Under the pieces are notes generated by a model that searched no databases, was not told the DNA's origin, and worked only from the letters and a program-made list of their open reading frames with translations. Position numbers and translations under genes: made by a program. From Achatina immaculata (Eukaryota > Mollusca > Gastropoda > Stylommatophora > Achatinidae), in NCBI GenBank assembly GCA_009760885.1, contig CM019714.1, positions 6,086,812 through 6,150,811 of the forward strand: 64,000 bases of DNA, in the 5' to 3' direction. Below are positions 11,047 to 23,879 of the stretch, one piece after another. Position 1 is the first letter of the stretch. Each line of letters starts with the position of its first letter.

Positions 11047-12291
11047 CTGCAGCTGGTATACCTGTCATGTCTGCAGGTGCTGATCTATTCAAAGTCTGCC
11101 TGAGATGTTCCATGCAGTAATTCACCTGTTCTTCCTCTGATATCTAATATCTTGCCTACCTTACCGTACCTGTCTACAACTTTCTGATATCAAACATGCC
11201 TTCATTTTTATCAGTTGTTTTATTTGCACCTCTTGTCATGGTGTCTGTTTGTCTCTCTTTATACTCCTCTTCACTTCTTTATGGGCCAAGTTGTTTAAGT
11301 AGGTCTGTTTATCTCTTTATACTCTTTAGTTTTGCATGGGCCAAGTTGTATGTCTGTTTATTTCTTTATACTCTTCCTCACTTTCTTATGGGCCAAGTTG
11401 TATGTCTGTTTATCTCTTCCACATTTTCTTATGGGCCAAGTTGTCTAAGTATGTCTGTCTTTCTTTATACTCTTCCTCATTTTCTTATGGGCCAAGTTGT
11501 CTAAGTATGTCTGTCTCTCTTTATACTCTTCCTCACTTTCTTATGAACCAAGTTGTCTTCTGCCTGTAGCTTGTTTCTAAAGCTTATATTTCACTTTCAC
11601 TTATTTTTTTCCTCTTTTCTCTCCTTACATCTATCTTCTCCGAAGTCTGAGCTATAATCCACTCTTTGTACTGTCATTTCTTAAATCTTGTGGTAAGTTT
11701 ATGTCATCTGCTTCATATTTCTTTAGCCCTTTTCCATGCAGTGTTAACATCTGCTGTGTCTTCTTCATACATCTGTTGGACCACTTGAAATCTATTGGTC
11801 AATTTCACTTTGAAATCCTCTAAGGTTGCTGGGTTCTGTACAGAGGCCTACACAGACCCACTTTAAACTCAGTTTGGCCATCATATTCATCTCAGTTTAA
11901 CCATCATATTAACCATCACTTTAAGCTCAGTTTAGTCATCACATTACCCTCAGTTTAGCCATTATCCTCAGTTTAGCCAACACATTAACCTCAGTTTAGC
12001 CAACACTGAAGACTATCCATTGCTGCACTTACAACAACCCAAACACGTGGCTCACTGAAACTAGTCAGCTCTTTACACTGTCGTCAGTGATCTTGTCAAT
12101 TTATCTATGATCAGGACACACTATCTGTGCTCTGGTCAAGTTGTCTGTGATCTTATCAAGTGTTTGATAAGAGAAATAAGTCTTCTTTTGCATTAAATTC
12201 TTCTCACATAATGTTAGTTTGAATTATTTTGCTCACAAATGCTCTTGTTCTAGAAAAAAGTCACTTGAGGTCTTCTTCCCAGCTATAATAT
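11047..12291. repeat. Segmental duplication, copy 1 (1245 bp)
   Basis: This block is followed directly by a near-identical copy at 12292-13536. The only difference I noted is ttatgaaccaag against ttatggaccaag near 11543/12788. Inside is a minisatellite at about 11260-11560 around cttatgggccaagttgtcta, and a shorter cagtttagcc repeat at 11870-12010. The ORFs inside are repeat artefacts. Confidence 0.95.
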
Positions 12292-13536
12292 CTGCAGCTG
12301 GTATACCTGTCATGTCTGCAGGTGCTGATCTATTCAAAGTCTGCCTGAGATGTTCCATGCAGTAATTCACCTGTTCTTCCTCTGATATCTAATATCTTGC
12401 CTACCTTACCGTACCTGTCTACAACTTTCTGATATCAAACATGCCTTCATTTTTATCAGTTGTTTTATTTGCACCTCTTGTCATGGTGTCTGTTTGTCTC
12501 TCTTTATACTCCTCTTCACTTCTTTATGGGCCAAGTTGTTTAAGTAGGTCTGTTTATCTCTTTATACTCTTTAGTTTTGCATGGGCCAAGTTGTATGTCT
12601 GTTTATTTCTTTATACTCTTCCTCACTTTCTTATGGGCCAAGTTGTATGTCTGTTTATCTCTTCCACATTTTCTTATGGGCCAAGTTGTCTAAGTATGTC
12701 TGTCTTTCTTTATACTCTTCCTCATTTTCTTATGGGCCAAGTTGTCTAAGTATGTCTGTCTCTCTTTATACTCTTCCTCACTTTCTTATGGACCAAGTTG
12801 TCTTCTGCCTGTAGCTTGTTTCTAAAGCTTATATTTCACTTTCACTTATTTTTTTCCTCTTTTCTCTCCTTACATCTATCTTCTCCGAAGTCTGAGCTAT
12901 AATCCACTCTTTGTACTGTCATTTCTTAAATCTTGTGGTAAGTTTATGTCATCTGCTTCATATTTCTTTAGCCCTTTTCCATGCAGTGTTAACATCTGCT
13001 GTGTCTTCTTCATACATCTGTTGGACCACTTGAAATCTATTGGTCAATTTCACTTTGAAATCCTCTAAGGTTGCTGGGTTCTGTACAGAGGCCTACACAG
13101 ACCCACTTTAAACTCAGTTTGGCCATCATATTCATCTCAGTTTAACCATCATATTAACCATCACTTTAAGCTCAGTTTAGTCATCACATTACCCTCAGTT
13201 TAGCCATTATCCTCAGTTTAGCCAACACATTAACCTCAGTTTAGCCAACACTGAAGACTATCCATTGCTGCACTTACAACAACCCAAACACGTGGCTCAC
13301 TGAAACTAGTCAGCTCTTTACACTGTCGTCAGTGATCTTGTCAATTTATCTATGATCAGGACACACTATCTGTGCTCTGGTCAAGTTGTCTGTGATCTTA
13401 TCAAGTGTTTGATAAGAGAAATAAGTCTTCTTTTGCATTAAATTCTTCTCACATAATGTTAGTTTGAATTATTTTGCTCACAAATGCTCTTGTTCTAGAA
13501 AAAAGTCACTTGAGGTCTTCTTCCCAGCTATAATAT
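12292..13536. repeat. Segmental duplication, copy 2 (1245 bp)
   Basis: Direct tandem copy of 11047-12291. The junction falls at agctataatatctg|cagctgg, and the same agctataatatctg then starts the 35-bp array at 13530. The breakpoint therefore lies at the array edge, consistent with unequal exchange. Near-identity implies a recent event or an assembly duplication. Confidence 0.95.
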
Positions 13537-14745
13537 CTGATTACACGCAAATGTTTGAACAGCTATAATATCTGACTACACGCAAATGTTTGAACAGCTA
13601 TAATATCTGACTACACACAAGTGATTAAACAGCTATAATATCTGACTACACGCAAATGTTTGAACAGCTATAATATCTGATTACACGCAAATGTTTGAAC
13701 AGCTATAATATCTGACTACACGCAAATGTTTGAACAGCTATAATATCTGACTACATGCAAATGTTTGAACAGCTATAATATCTGACTACACACAAGTGAT
13801 TAAACAGCTATAATATCTGACTCCACACAAGTGATTAAACAGCTATAATATCTGACTCCACACAAGTGATTAAACAGCTATAATATCTGACTACACGCAA
13901 ATGTTTGAACAGCTATAATATCTGACTACACACAAGTGATTAAACAGCTATAATATCTGACTACACACAAGTGATTAAACAGCTATAATATCTGACTACA
14001 CACAAGTGATTAAACAGCTATAATATCTGACTACACACAAGTGATTAAACAGCTATAATATCTGACTACACACAAGTGATTAAACAGCTACAATATCTGA
14101 CTACACACAAGCGATTAAACATCTACAATATCTGACTACACACAAGCGATTAAACATCTATAATATCTGACTACACACAAGCGATTAAACATCTATAATA
14201 TCTGACTACACACAAGCGATTAAACATCTATAATATCTGACTACACAAGCGATTAAAGATCTATAATATCTGACTACACACAAGTGATTAAACATCTATA
14301 ATATCTGACTACACACAAGTGATTAAACATCTATAATCTCTGACTACACACAAGCAATTAAACATCTATAATATCTGACTACACACAAGCGATTAAACAT
14401 CTATAATATCTGACTACACACAAGCGATTAAACATCTATAATATCTGACTACACACAAGCGATTAAACATCTAATATCTGACTACACACAAGCGATTAAA
14501 CATCTATAATATCTGACTACACACAAGTGATTAAACATCTATAATATCTGACTACACACAAGCGATTAAACATCTATAATATCTGACTACACACAAGCGA
14601 TTAAACATCTATAATATCTGACTACACACAAGTGATTAAACATCTATAATATCTGACTACACACAAGTGATTAAACATCTATAATATCTGACTACACACA
14701 AGTGATTAAACATCTATAATATCTGACTACACACAAGTGATTAAA
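13530..14745. repeat. 35-bp minisatellite, about 34 copies
   Basis: The unit is acagctataatatctgacta plus cacacaagtgattaa. There are two sub-families, cgcaaatgtttgaacagc at the left and cacaagcgattaaacatc at the right, so variants are zoned along the array. Confidence 0.95.
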
Positions 14746-15150
14746 CAACACAAAATACTAAACCATCACATCTCCAAACTGTGCTCCTTCAACAAAACAA
14801 AACAAAACAAAACAAAACAAATCAAAACAAAACAAAACAAATCAAAACAAAAAAAAACACATGATAATGATAAAAATACTTATCATATGCACAACTGAAA
14901 CATTTTTTGTCTCAATCAAAATGAAATGATGAACTAGAAGAAAAATAAATGGAAAACTATGTTTGGCGGCAACTTTTTTTAATTTTTGACAATTTTTGTT
15001 TTAGAAGTTTTCTGTTACAAAATATCACAGTACTTTTCTACTAAACATGTACATCTTGAAATCATCAAATGTTGTGAGTTCAGTAAATCATACTAGTATA
15101 TTCTCCACATTACAATATATCAAAATATAATGTTCTATTTACACACTGTA
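14746..15150. other. A-rich single-copy spacer with (AAAAC)n
   Basis: Contains an aaaac microsatellite at about 14790-14860 and AT-rich unique DNA. No gene seen. Confidence 0.6.
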
Positions 15151-16015
15151 ATTAATTTAAGACATTGTTTTAAACTAACTGAGACCTTGCTTTAAATTAA
15201 CTGAGACTTTGCTCAAAACTAAAATCTTGCTTTAAACTAACTGAGACCTTGCTCTAAACTCTCTGAGACCTTGCTTTAAATTAACTGAGACTTTGCTCAA
15301 AACTAAAATCTTGCTTTAAACTAACTGAGACCTTGCTCTAAACTCTCTGAGACCTTGCTTTAAATTAACTGAGACTTTGCTCAAAACTAAAATCTTGCTT
15401 TAAATTAACTGAGACCTTGCTCTAAACTCACTGAGCCCTTGTTTTAAACTAACTGAGACCTTGTTCTAAACTGAGATCTTGAATTAAACTGACACCTTGT
15501 TCTAAATTAACTGAGCCCTTGCTTTAAACTAACAGAGACCTTGCTCTAAATTAACTGAGACCTTGCTTTAAACTCACCGAGACCTTGCTTTAAACTGAGA
15601 CCTTGGTCTAAACTCACTGAGACCTTGCTTTAAACTAACTGAGACCTTGCTCTAAACTAACTGAGACCTTGCTGTAAACTCACTGAGACCTTGCTTTAAA
15701 ATAACTGAGACCTTGGTCTAAACTGAGATCTTGCTTTAAACTAACTGAGATAAACTAAGACCTTGCTCTAAACTGAAATCTTCCTTTAAACTGAGACCTT
15801 GCTCTAAATTCACTGAGACCTTGCTTTAAACTAACAGAGACCTTGCTCTAAATTCACTGAGACTTTGCTCTAAACTCACTGAGATCTTGCTCTAAACTCA
15901 CTGAGACCTTGCTTTAAACTAACTGAGACCTTGCTCTAAATTCACTGAGACCTTGCTCTAAACTGAGATCTTGTTTTAAATTCACTGAGACCTTGCTCTA
16001 AACTCACTGAGATCC
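15150..16015. repeat. Short-period repeat of about 22 bp
   Basis: Imperfect tandem units around actaactgagaccttgcttt, length 16-24 bp, with many variants. Confidence 0.9.
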
Positions 16016-16229
16016 TGCAGTAAACTCAGCCACTATAAAACAGTGTAGCTAGGACACCCAACTAATAACATATAAATTCCCCCAATTTTTATCCTTTTTC
16101 TTCAGTTTTCATGTTACAAAAGATGCTAAAATCTGAAGCCTCATATCCAGGATAAGGGTCTGATGATTATAACTTGTCTAAAGTTTTTTTCCTTGCTTGA
16201 TGCTTTCTGTCTTTAGCTGGACATGGTCT

Positions 16230-16500
16230 TCATTACAAACTGACTTATATAACTGTGTCAGATAATGTTCAATTATTTACCAAAGTTTGCAAGTCTATGA
16301 GTGCTTCATTACAAACTGACTTATATAACTGTGTCAGGTAATGTTCAATTATTTACCAAAGTTTGCAAGTCTATGCTACAAACTGACTTTTATAACTGTG
16401 TCAGGTAATGTTCAATTATTTACCAAAGTTTGCAAGTCTATGAGTGCTTCATTACAAACTGACTTATATAACTGTGTCAGGTAATGTTCCATCATTTACT
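16230..16500. repeat. 75-bp repeat, 3-4 copies
   Basis: Units begin gtgcttcattacaaactgac and end gtttgcaagtctatga. The same unit borders the two retrotransposon duplications and is the likely substrate for their unequal exchange. Confidence 0.85.
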
Positions 16501-16539
16501 GAAGTTAGCAAGAAAACATACCCAATAGATGAACTATAC

Positions 16540-17660
16540 ATGAACTTTTTGCTGATGACCAGACACTTATAGCCACATCACAGAAAGACCTACAACAGAG
16601 CTTGGACACTTATAGCCACATCACAGAAAGACTTACAATAGAACATGGACACATAGCCACATCACAGAAAGACCTACAATAGAACATGGGCACTTATAGC
16701 CACATCATAGAAAGACCTACAACAGAACATGGGCACTTATGGCCACATCATAGAAAGACCTACAACAGAACATGGGCACTTATAGCCACATCACAGAAAG
16801 ACCTACAACAGAACATGGGCACTTATAGCCACATCACAGAAAGACCTACAACAGAACATGGGCACTTATAGCCACATCAAAGAAAGACCTACAACAGAAC
16901 ATGGGCACTTATAGCCACATCACAGAAAGACCTACAACAGAACATGGGCACTTATAGCCACATCAAAGAAAGACCTACAACAGAACATGGGCACTTATAG
17001 CCACATCACAGAAAGACCTGGATAACTTAGAAAGGGCATGCAGAAGTCAGAGCATGAAGAAACTCAAACAAAGATCTTCCTGGAAACCAGCCCTAAGAAC
17101 AAGTGAAGTATTTCAATACCTGGGCAGTGCAGCAGTATCCCTTGGGGAAAACTCAAACTGAGAGCAGGCACAATAAAGCAAATCAGCTCACTGGACAAAT
17201 GACACCTTTACTGAAAACCAAATACGTCAGAACTCAAATAAAAAGGCCTTCCTCCCAGCTCTGTGCTACAACTGTCAAACATGGCCACTAACAGCCAACA
17301 ACAAAAAGAAAATCATCACAACAGAAATGAAATATTTCATAACAGTACCAAATGTAACAAAAAAGAGACCAAATCAGAAGTGACACCATCAAGACAAACT
17401 AACACCAGAATTACACTGTATCCAGAAAGAACAAGACAAATGGTTTGGTCAAGTTATATGGCCACCACCAGACAGTCTACCACAGAAAACATTCACACTA
17501 AGAAACAAAGACAGAGGCCACCCACACAAGAGATAGAGGGAGGAAATTACAGAAACCTCATATATCCCATTGTATGAAGCAAACTGCCATGTTCTATGTC
17601 TATTTTTCCCTTTAACAGTGAGAGGTGCATGAGGAAAGAGACAAGATAAAACAAACCATG
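16540..17660 (+). mobile_element. LINE reverse-transcriptase fragment with internal 43-bp satellite, copy A
   Basis: The sequence reads ELFADDQTLIATSQKDLQQ (RT catalytic FADD and the following helix). It then becomes a tandem array of a 43-bp segment of exactly this region (about 16560-17020, roughly ten copies of acttatagccacatcacaga plus aagacctacaacagaacatgggc). After the array the RT resumes: DNLERACRSQS, SEVFQYLGSAVSLGE, then a decayed C-terminus. Because 43 is not a multiple of three, the array rotates the frame and the protein is destroyed. This is a minisatellite born inside an RT domain. Confidence 0.85.
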
Positions 17661-19010
17661 AGTGCTTCATTACAAACTGACTTTTATAACTGTGTCAGGT
17701 AATGTTCAATTATTTACCAAAGTTTGCAAGTCTATGAGTGCTTCATTACAAACTGACTTATATAACTGTGTCAGGTAATGTTCCATCATTTACTGAAGTT
17801 AGCAAGAAAACATACCCAATAGATGAACTATACATGAACTTTTTGCTGATGACCAGACACTTATAGCCACATCACAGAAAGACCTACAACAGAGCTTGGA
17901 CACTTATAGCCACATCACAGAAAGACTTACAATAGAACATGGACACATAGCCACATCACAGAAAGACCTACAATAGAACATGGGCACTTATAGCCACATC
18001 ATAGAAAGACCTACAACAGAACATGGGCACTTATGGCCACATCATAGAAAGACCTACAACAGAACATGGGCACTTATAGCCACATCACAGAAAGACCTAC
18101 AACAGAACATGGGCACTTATAGCCACATCACAGAAAGACCTACAACAGAACATGGGCACTTATAGCCACATCAAAGAAAGACCTACAACAGAACATGGGC
18201 ACTTATAGCCACATCACAGAAAGACCTACAACAGAACATGGGCACTTATAGCCACATCAAAGAAAGACCTACAACAGAACATGGGCACTTATAGCCACAT
18301 CACAGAAAGACCTACAACAGAACATGGGCACTTATAGCCACATCACAGAAAGACCTGGATAACTTAGAAAGGGCATGCAGAAGTCAGAGCATGAAGAAAC
18401 TCAAACAAAGATCTTCCTGGAAACCAGCCCTAAGAACAAGTGAAGTATTTCAATACCTGGGCAGTGCAGCAGTATCCCTTGGGGAAAACTCAAACTGAGA
18501 GCAGGCACAATAAAGCAAATCAGCTCACTGGACAAATGACACCTTTACTGAAAACCAAATACGTCAGAACTCAAATAAAAAGGCCTTCCTCCCAGCTCTG
18601 TGCTACAACTGTCAAACATGGCCACTAACAGCCAACAACAAAAAGAAAATCATCACAACAGAAATGAAATATTTCATAACAGTACCAAATGTAACAAAAA
18701 GAGACCAAATCAGAAGTGACACCATCAAGACAAACTAACACCAGAATTACACTGTATCCAGAAAGAACAAGACAAATGGTTTGGTCAAGTTATATGGCCA
18801 CCACCAGACAGTCTACCACAGAAAACATTCACACTAAGAAACAAAGACAGAGGCCACCCACACAAGAGATAGAGGGAGGAAATTACAGAAACCTCATATA
18901 TCCCATTGTATGAAGCAAACTGCCATGTTCTATGTCTATTTTTCCCTTTAACAGTGAGAGGTGCATGAGGAAAGAGACAAGATAAAACAAACCATGAGTG
19001 CTTCATTACA
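17661..19010 (+). mobile_element. LINE reverse-transcriptase fragment with 43-bp satellite, copy B
   Basis: Direct duplicate of copy A. Landmarks left of the array are offset by 1294 bp and right of it by 1337 bp, a difference of exactly one 43-bp unit. Otherwise it is almost identical; one adenine of a run near 18700 is lost. It ends at the same gtgcttcattacaaactga sequence that starts it. Confidence 0.9.
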
Positions 19011-19360
19011 AACTGATCTGAACAGATGTATGGATTGAAGTTAGCAAGAAATCAATTAATCTAAAGTATTAGCAACAAGGCATGGCCAGCATGCATCATA
19101 AAAATAAAACATTTGTTCTCATATAAAGCTGTCTAAAAGAAAAGCCAGGATTCTGCTACAAACAGCAGAAACATGGCACACTCTGTACGGAGATAAACTT
19201 CACATGACTGTGCTGTAGTCTCTCATCAAGATCATGACATTATAACACATTTTCATACATTTATTAGAGAAGCAGTTTCCTGAGAAATACATAGTAAACT
19301 GTGCTTAACTTTTTACAAAGGTTAATTGTAGCCTGTAATAGTGTCACAACTGATGGTCAG
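19011..19360. other. Unassigned intergenic stretch
   Basis: AT-rich single-copy DNA with no recognised feature. Confidence 0.4.
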
Positions 19361-20660
19361 ACACACACAGTAAACTGATGACCAGACATACACAGTAATT
19401 TGATGATCAGGCACACAATAAATTGATGACCAGATATACACAGTAATTTGATGATCAGACGCACAGTAAACTGATGACCAGACACACACAGTAAACTGAT
19501 GACCAGGCACACAGTAAACTGATGACCAGACACACACAGTAAACTGATGACCAGACACACAATAAACTGATGACCAGGCATACAGTAAACTGATGACCAG
19601 ACACACAGTAAACTGATGACCAGACACACAGTAAACTGATGACCAGGCACACAGTAAACTGATGACCAGGCACACAGTAAACTGATGACCAGACACACAC
19701 AGTAAACTGATGACCAGACACACAATAAACTGATGACCAGGCACACAGTAAACTGATGACCAGACACACAGTAAACTGATGACCAGACACACACAGTAAA
19801 CTGATGACCAGGCACACAGTAAACTGATGACCAGACACACACAGTAAACTGATTACCAGACACACACAGTAAACTGATGACCAGGCACACACAGTAAACT
19901 AATGACCAGACACACAGTAAACTGATGACCAGACACACACAGTAAACTGATGACCAGACACACAGTAAACTGATGACCAGACACACACAGTAAACTGATG
20001 ACCAGACACACAGTAAACTGATGACCAGACACACAGTAAACTGATGACCAGACACACACAGTAAACTGATGACCAGGCACACAGTAAACTGATGACCAGA
20101 CACACAGTAAACTGATGACTAGGCACACAGTAAACTGATGACCAGACACACAGTAAACTGATGACTAGGCACACAGTAAACTGATGACTAGGCACACAGT
20201 AAATTGATGACTAGGCACACAGTAAACTGATGACTAGGCACACACAGTAAACTGACGACTAGGCACACACAGTAAACTGACGACTAGGCACACACAGTAA
20301 ACTGACGACTAGGCATACACAGTAAACTGATGACCAGACACACACACAGTAAACTAATGACCAGACACACACAGTAAACTAATGACCAGACACACACAGT
20401 AAACTAATGACCAGACACACACAGTAAACTGATGACCAGACCACACACAGTAAACTGATGACCAGACCACACACAGTAAACTAATGACCAGACACACACA
20501 GTAAACTAATGACCAGACACACACAGTAAACTAATGACCAGACACACACAGTAAACTAATGACCAGACACACACAGTAAACTAATGACCAGACACACACA
20601 GTAAACTAATGACCAGACACACACAGTAAACTAATGACCAGACACACACAGTAAACTGTG
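19360..20660. repeat. 23-25-bp minisatellite, about 50 copies
   Basis: The unit is acacacagtaaactgatgac plus cag, with length variants from an embedded (CA)n. Minus-strand ORFs up to 248 codons, each a repeat of VISLLC/VYCV, are artefacts of the array. Confidence 0.95.
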
Positions 20661-21094
20661 GTTAACTTTTTAAACAGGCTAGTCATGGCATGACACACAG
20701 TACACATGTCAAACGTTTAAAACAACTACTGCCTACTAAACTGCTGTTTACCCACATCTGGTCACGGTATACATGTCAATACTTAAAACAGCTCAACTAC
20801 TCTCTGTGACACCAGAAAATACCTCGTAAAAGCAAACACAACTTAACAACATCCTACAAACAATTTCCTGCAAACAGAAGATCAAAATTCTGTTACTAAC
20901 TTTTCAATAAATCATCAACAATAAATAAATGAACATTTGTAGATAACTGTATCCCCCCTCCCCCCAAGCTCTTAGATCTCATCTACAGACTGTCTCAGCA
21001 CAGATATCTTCACCTTCAAACTCTAACATTTCATAACAAACAACAGATACAACAACAACAACAACAATTATTTTGTGGCTGTTCCTGTGGTAGA
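20661..21094. other. Unassigned intergenic stretch
   Basis: Single-copy AT-rich DNA with a short (CAA)n near 21050. No gene seen. Confidence 0.4.
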
Positions 21095-21510
21095 TTGAAA
21101 CATTGTCAGTGATCATGACTATCCCGATACATGATTGTCAGTGATCATGACTATCCCGATACATGATTGTCAGTGATCATGACTATCCCGATACATGATT
21201 GTCAGTGATCATGACTATCCCGATACATGATTGTCAGTGATCATGACTATCCCGATACATGATTGTCAGTGATCATGACTATCCCGATACATGATTGTCA
21301 GTGATCATGACTATCCCGATACATGATTGTCAGTGATCATGACTATCCCGATACATGATTGTCAGTGATCATGACTATCCCGATACATGATTATCAGTGA
21401 TCATGACTATCCCGATACATGATTGTCAGTGATCATGACTATCCCAATACATGATTGTCAGTGATCATGACTATCCCGATACATGATTGTCAGTGATCAT
21501 GACTATCCCA
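21095..21510. repeat. 32-bp minisatellite, 13 copies, nearly perfect
   Basis: The unit is gattgtcagtgatcatgact plus atcccgatacat. Almost no divergence among copies, so it is probably young and length-variable. Confidence 0.95.
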
Positions 21511-21764
21511 GCATTCTCATTACAGAATGACAGTTTCACACGAAACACATCAACCCTCTCCTATATATCCACTTCATGAAAATAAACATGAAAAATATCA
21601 CTGAAAAACATTTTTCATGCATTATAGAAAACGCCTTCACAGAAATATGGATGAATATTATCAGGTATGTTTCAGACCCAACTCTAGCCTGCACTGTCTG
21701 TTTCTGTGTACAAGAAACATATACCAAGAAAAGCAGTTACACATTAAACCCACACTTTTTATTG

Positions 21765-22300
21765 TCTGTAGCATTTCACTTTTACTATACATGACAACAA
21801 TACATGATAGCTGTTATGTTGCATTTCACTTTTACTATACATGACAACAATACATGATAGCTGTTATGTTGCATTTCACTTTTACTATACATGACAACAA
21901 TACATGATAGCTGTTATGTTGCATTTCACTTTTACTATACATGACAACAATACATGATAGCTGTTAGTAGCATTTCACTTTTACTATACATGACAACAAT
22001 ACATGATAGCTGTTATGTTGCATTTCACTTTTACTATACATGACAACAATACATGATAGCTGTTATGTTGCATTTCACTTTTACTATACATGACAACAAT
22101 ACATGATAGCTGTTATGTTGCATTTCACTTTTACTATACATGACAACAATACATGATAGCTGTTAGTAGCATTTCACTTTTACTATACATGACAACAATA
22201 CATGATAGCTGTTAGTAGCATTTCACTTTTACTATACATGACAACAATACATGATAGCTGTTAGTAGCATTTCACTTTTACTATACATGACAACAGTACA
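21765..22300. repeat. 50-bp minisatellite, about 11 copies
   Basis: The unit is gcatttcacttttactatac plus atgacaacaatacatgatagctgttatgtt, with a 49-bp variant ending gttagta. Confidence 0.95.
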
Positions 22301-22690
22301 TGACAGCTGCTATGTAGAATCTCACAGCATGACATGATAGCTGTTATATAGAATCTCACAGCTTGCCATGATAACTGTTATGTAGAATCTCACAGCTTGT
22401 CATGATAGCTGTTATATAGAATCTCACAGCTTGCCATGATAACTGTTATGTAGAATCTCACAGCATGACATGATAGCTGTTATATAGAATCTCACAGCTT
22501 GCCATGATAACTGTTATGTAGAATCTCACAGCTTGCCATGATAACTGTTATGTAGAATCTCACAGCTTGTCATGATAGCTGTTATGTAGAATCTCACAGC
22601 TTGTCATGATAGCTGTTATGTAGAATCTCACAGCTTGTCATGATAGCTGTTATGTAGAATCTCACAGCTTGCCATGATGGCTGTATGCTG
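22300..22690. repeat. 34-bp minisatellite, about 11 copies
   Basis: The unit is gctgttatgtagaatctcac plus agcttgccatgata. It shares catgatagctgttat with the preceding 50-bp array, so one probably arose from the edge of the other. Confidence 0.93.
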
Positions 22691-22805
22691 AATCTCATGT
22701 ATCAAAAAAAAAATACCAATGACTATATTTTACCTGTTTCAGTGCTGTTTCCATTACATTTTCTTTGAGCTCTATTTTATGTGTAGAAAAAGTCATCCGC
22801 TAGTG

Positions 22806-23860
22806 CTAAGTGGACTCATTCATTCCTTTGCATGTCCCTTGCGGAACTTTGCCTCCCAAACAGCACTCCTGTAGGCCTCTTGGTTGTGAGCAAGATGGCC
22901 TGCTGCTGCTGCATCCATTTCCAGATCATCAACGATGTCTTGCAGCCATCTTCGTTTCGGTCTTCCTCTTTTTCTTTTTCCCATTATGTATCCTTCCAAG
23001 ACGGTCTTCTCTAAATTATCATGACGTTTAATGTGGCCAAAATATTTAAGTTTTCTCTCTTTAATCCTCTTTACTAGCCAGCCTTCTTCAATATTAAGCT
23101 CTTGTAGTATAGATATATTTGTTCTTTTTTGTGTCCACGATATTTGGAGAACTCTTCTATAGCATTTACATTCAAAGGCATTTATGTGCTTCTCAGCTGT
23201 TTTGTTAAGTGTCCACGTCTCACAGGCATATGTTGCGATGGGAAAGATGCATGCCCTTAAAAATCTTATTTTTGTGGTTCTGTCTGCTCCTCTCCACAGA
23301 TTCTTTATTTGTTTTACTTTCTGAAGAGCAATAGATGTCCTCCTTTTAATTTCCCTCATTGTATCTCCATTATTAGTTAGTAGTGATCCAAGATATTCAA
23401 AACTCTCCACTTCTTCCAGTTTTTCCTCACTGATACATATTTCAGTTGCCTTGTTTGTTTTGTCAGTTGTCATCACTTTAGTTTTCTTTGCATTAAGATA
23501 GAGGTTCTGCTCTTCGCTGTTCTTGCGGACTGACATAATTAGTTTTTCCATTCCTTCTTGTGTTGTGGACAGCAATACTGTGTCATCAGCATATCTAATC
23601 TCTGGTATTTCATAACCTCCAACTGTTATGGCATCGTAATATTCTTTGTCTACATCTTCTCTAACATTCCTCATTATATTTTCAGTATACAAGTTAAATA
23701 AGTAGGGTGACAATATGCACCCCTGACGGACCCCTTGTTTTATGTCAAACCAAGTTGTTGTTTCACCATTTATTCTTACTGCTGCTTGTTGGTCTAAATA
23801 CAGCAGTGATGTTAATTGTATCAGCTGCTCTCCCATTCCATCCACCACCCTAAGTGGACT
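22806..23860 (-). mobile_element. RTE-C: RTE-like retrotransposon, 5'-truncated, RT frame open
   Basis: A 342-codon minus-strand frame (23848-22820) reads RT motif B region [18 protein letters not shown], catalytic [40 protein letters not shown] and the C-terminal GKRKRGRPKRRWLQDIVDDL. The 3' end carries a short (AATG)n tail. The target-site duplication ctaagtggact occurs at 22808-22818 and near 23848-23862. The 5' portion (endonuclease and RT motif A) is missing, so it cannot move by itself, but the open frame suggests a recent insertion. Confidence 0.92.
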
Positions 23861-23879
23861 AGATTAAACAAATGTATCC

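Noticed and set aside
13530..14745. Regular repeats suggesting a CRISPR array
   Set aside because: Units are contiguous, with no unique spacers and no cas genes, and the surroundings are eukaryotic. The same holds for all other arrays here.
19322..20195. Long minus-strand ORFs (up to 248 codons) of VISLLC/VYCV repeats
   Set aside because: Created by a 23-25-bp array. All frames are equally open and no start context or unique domain is present.
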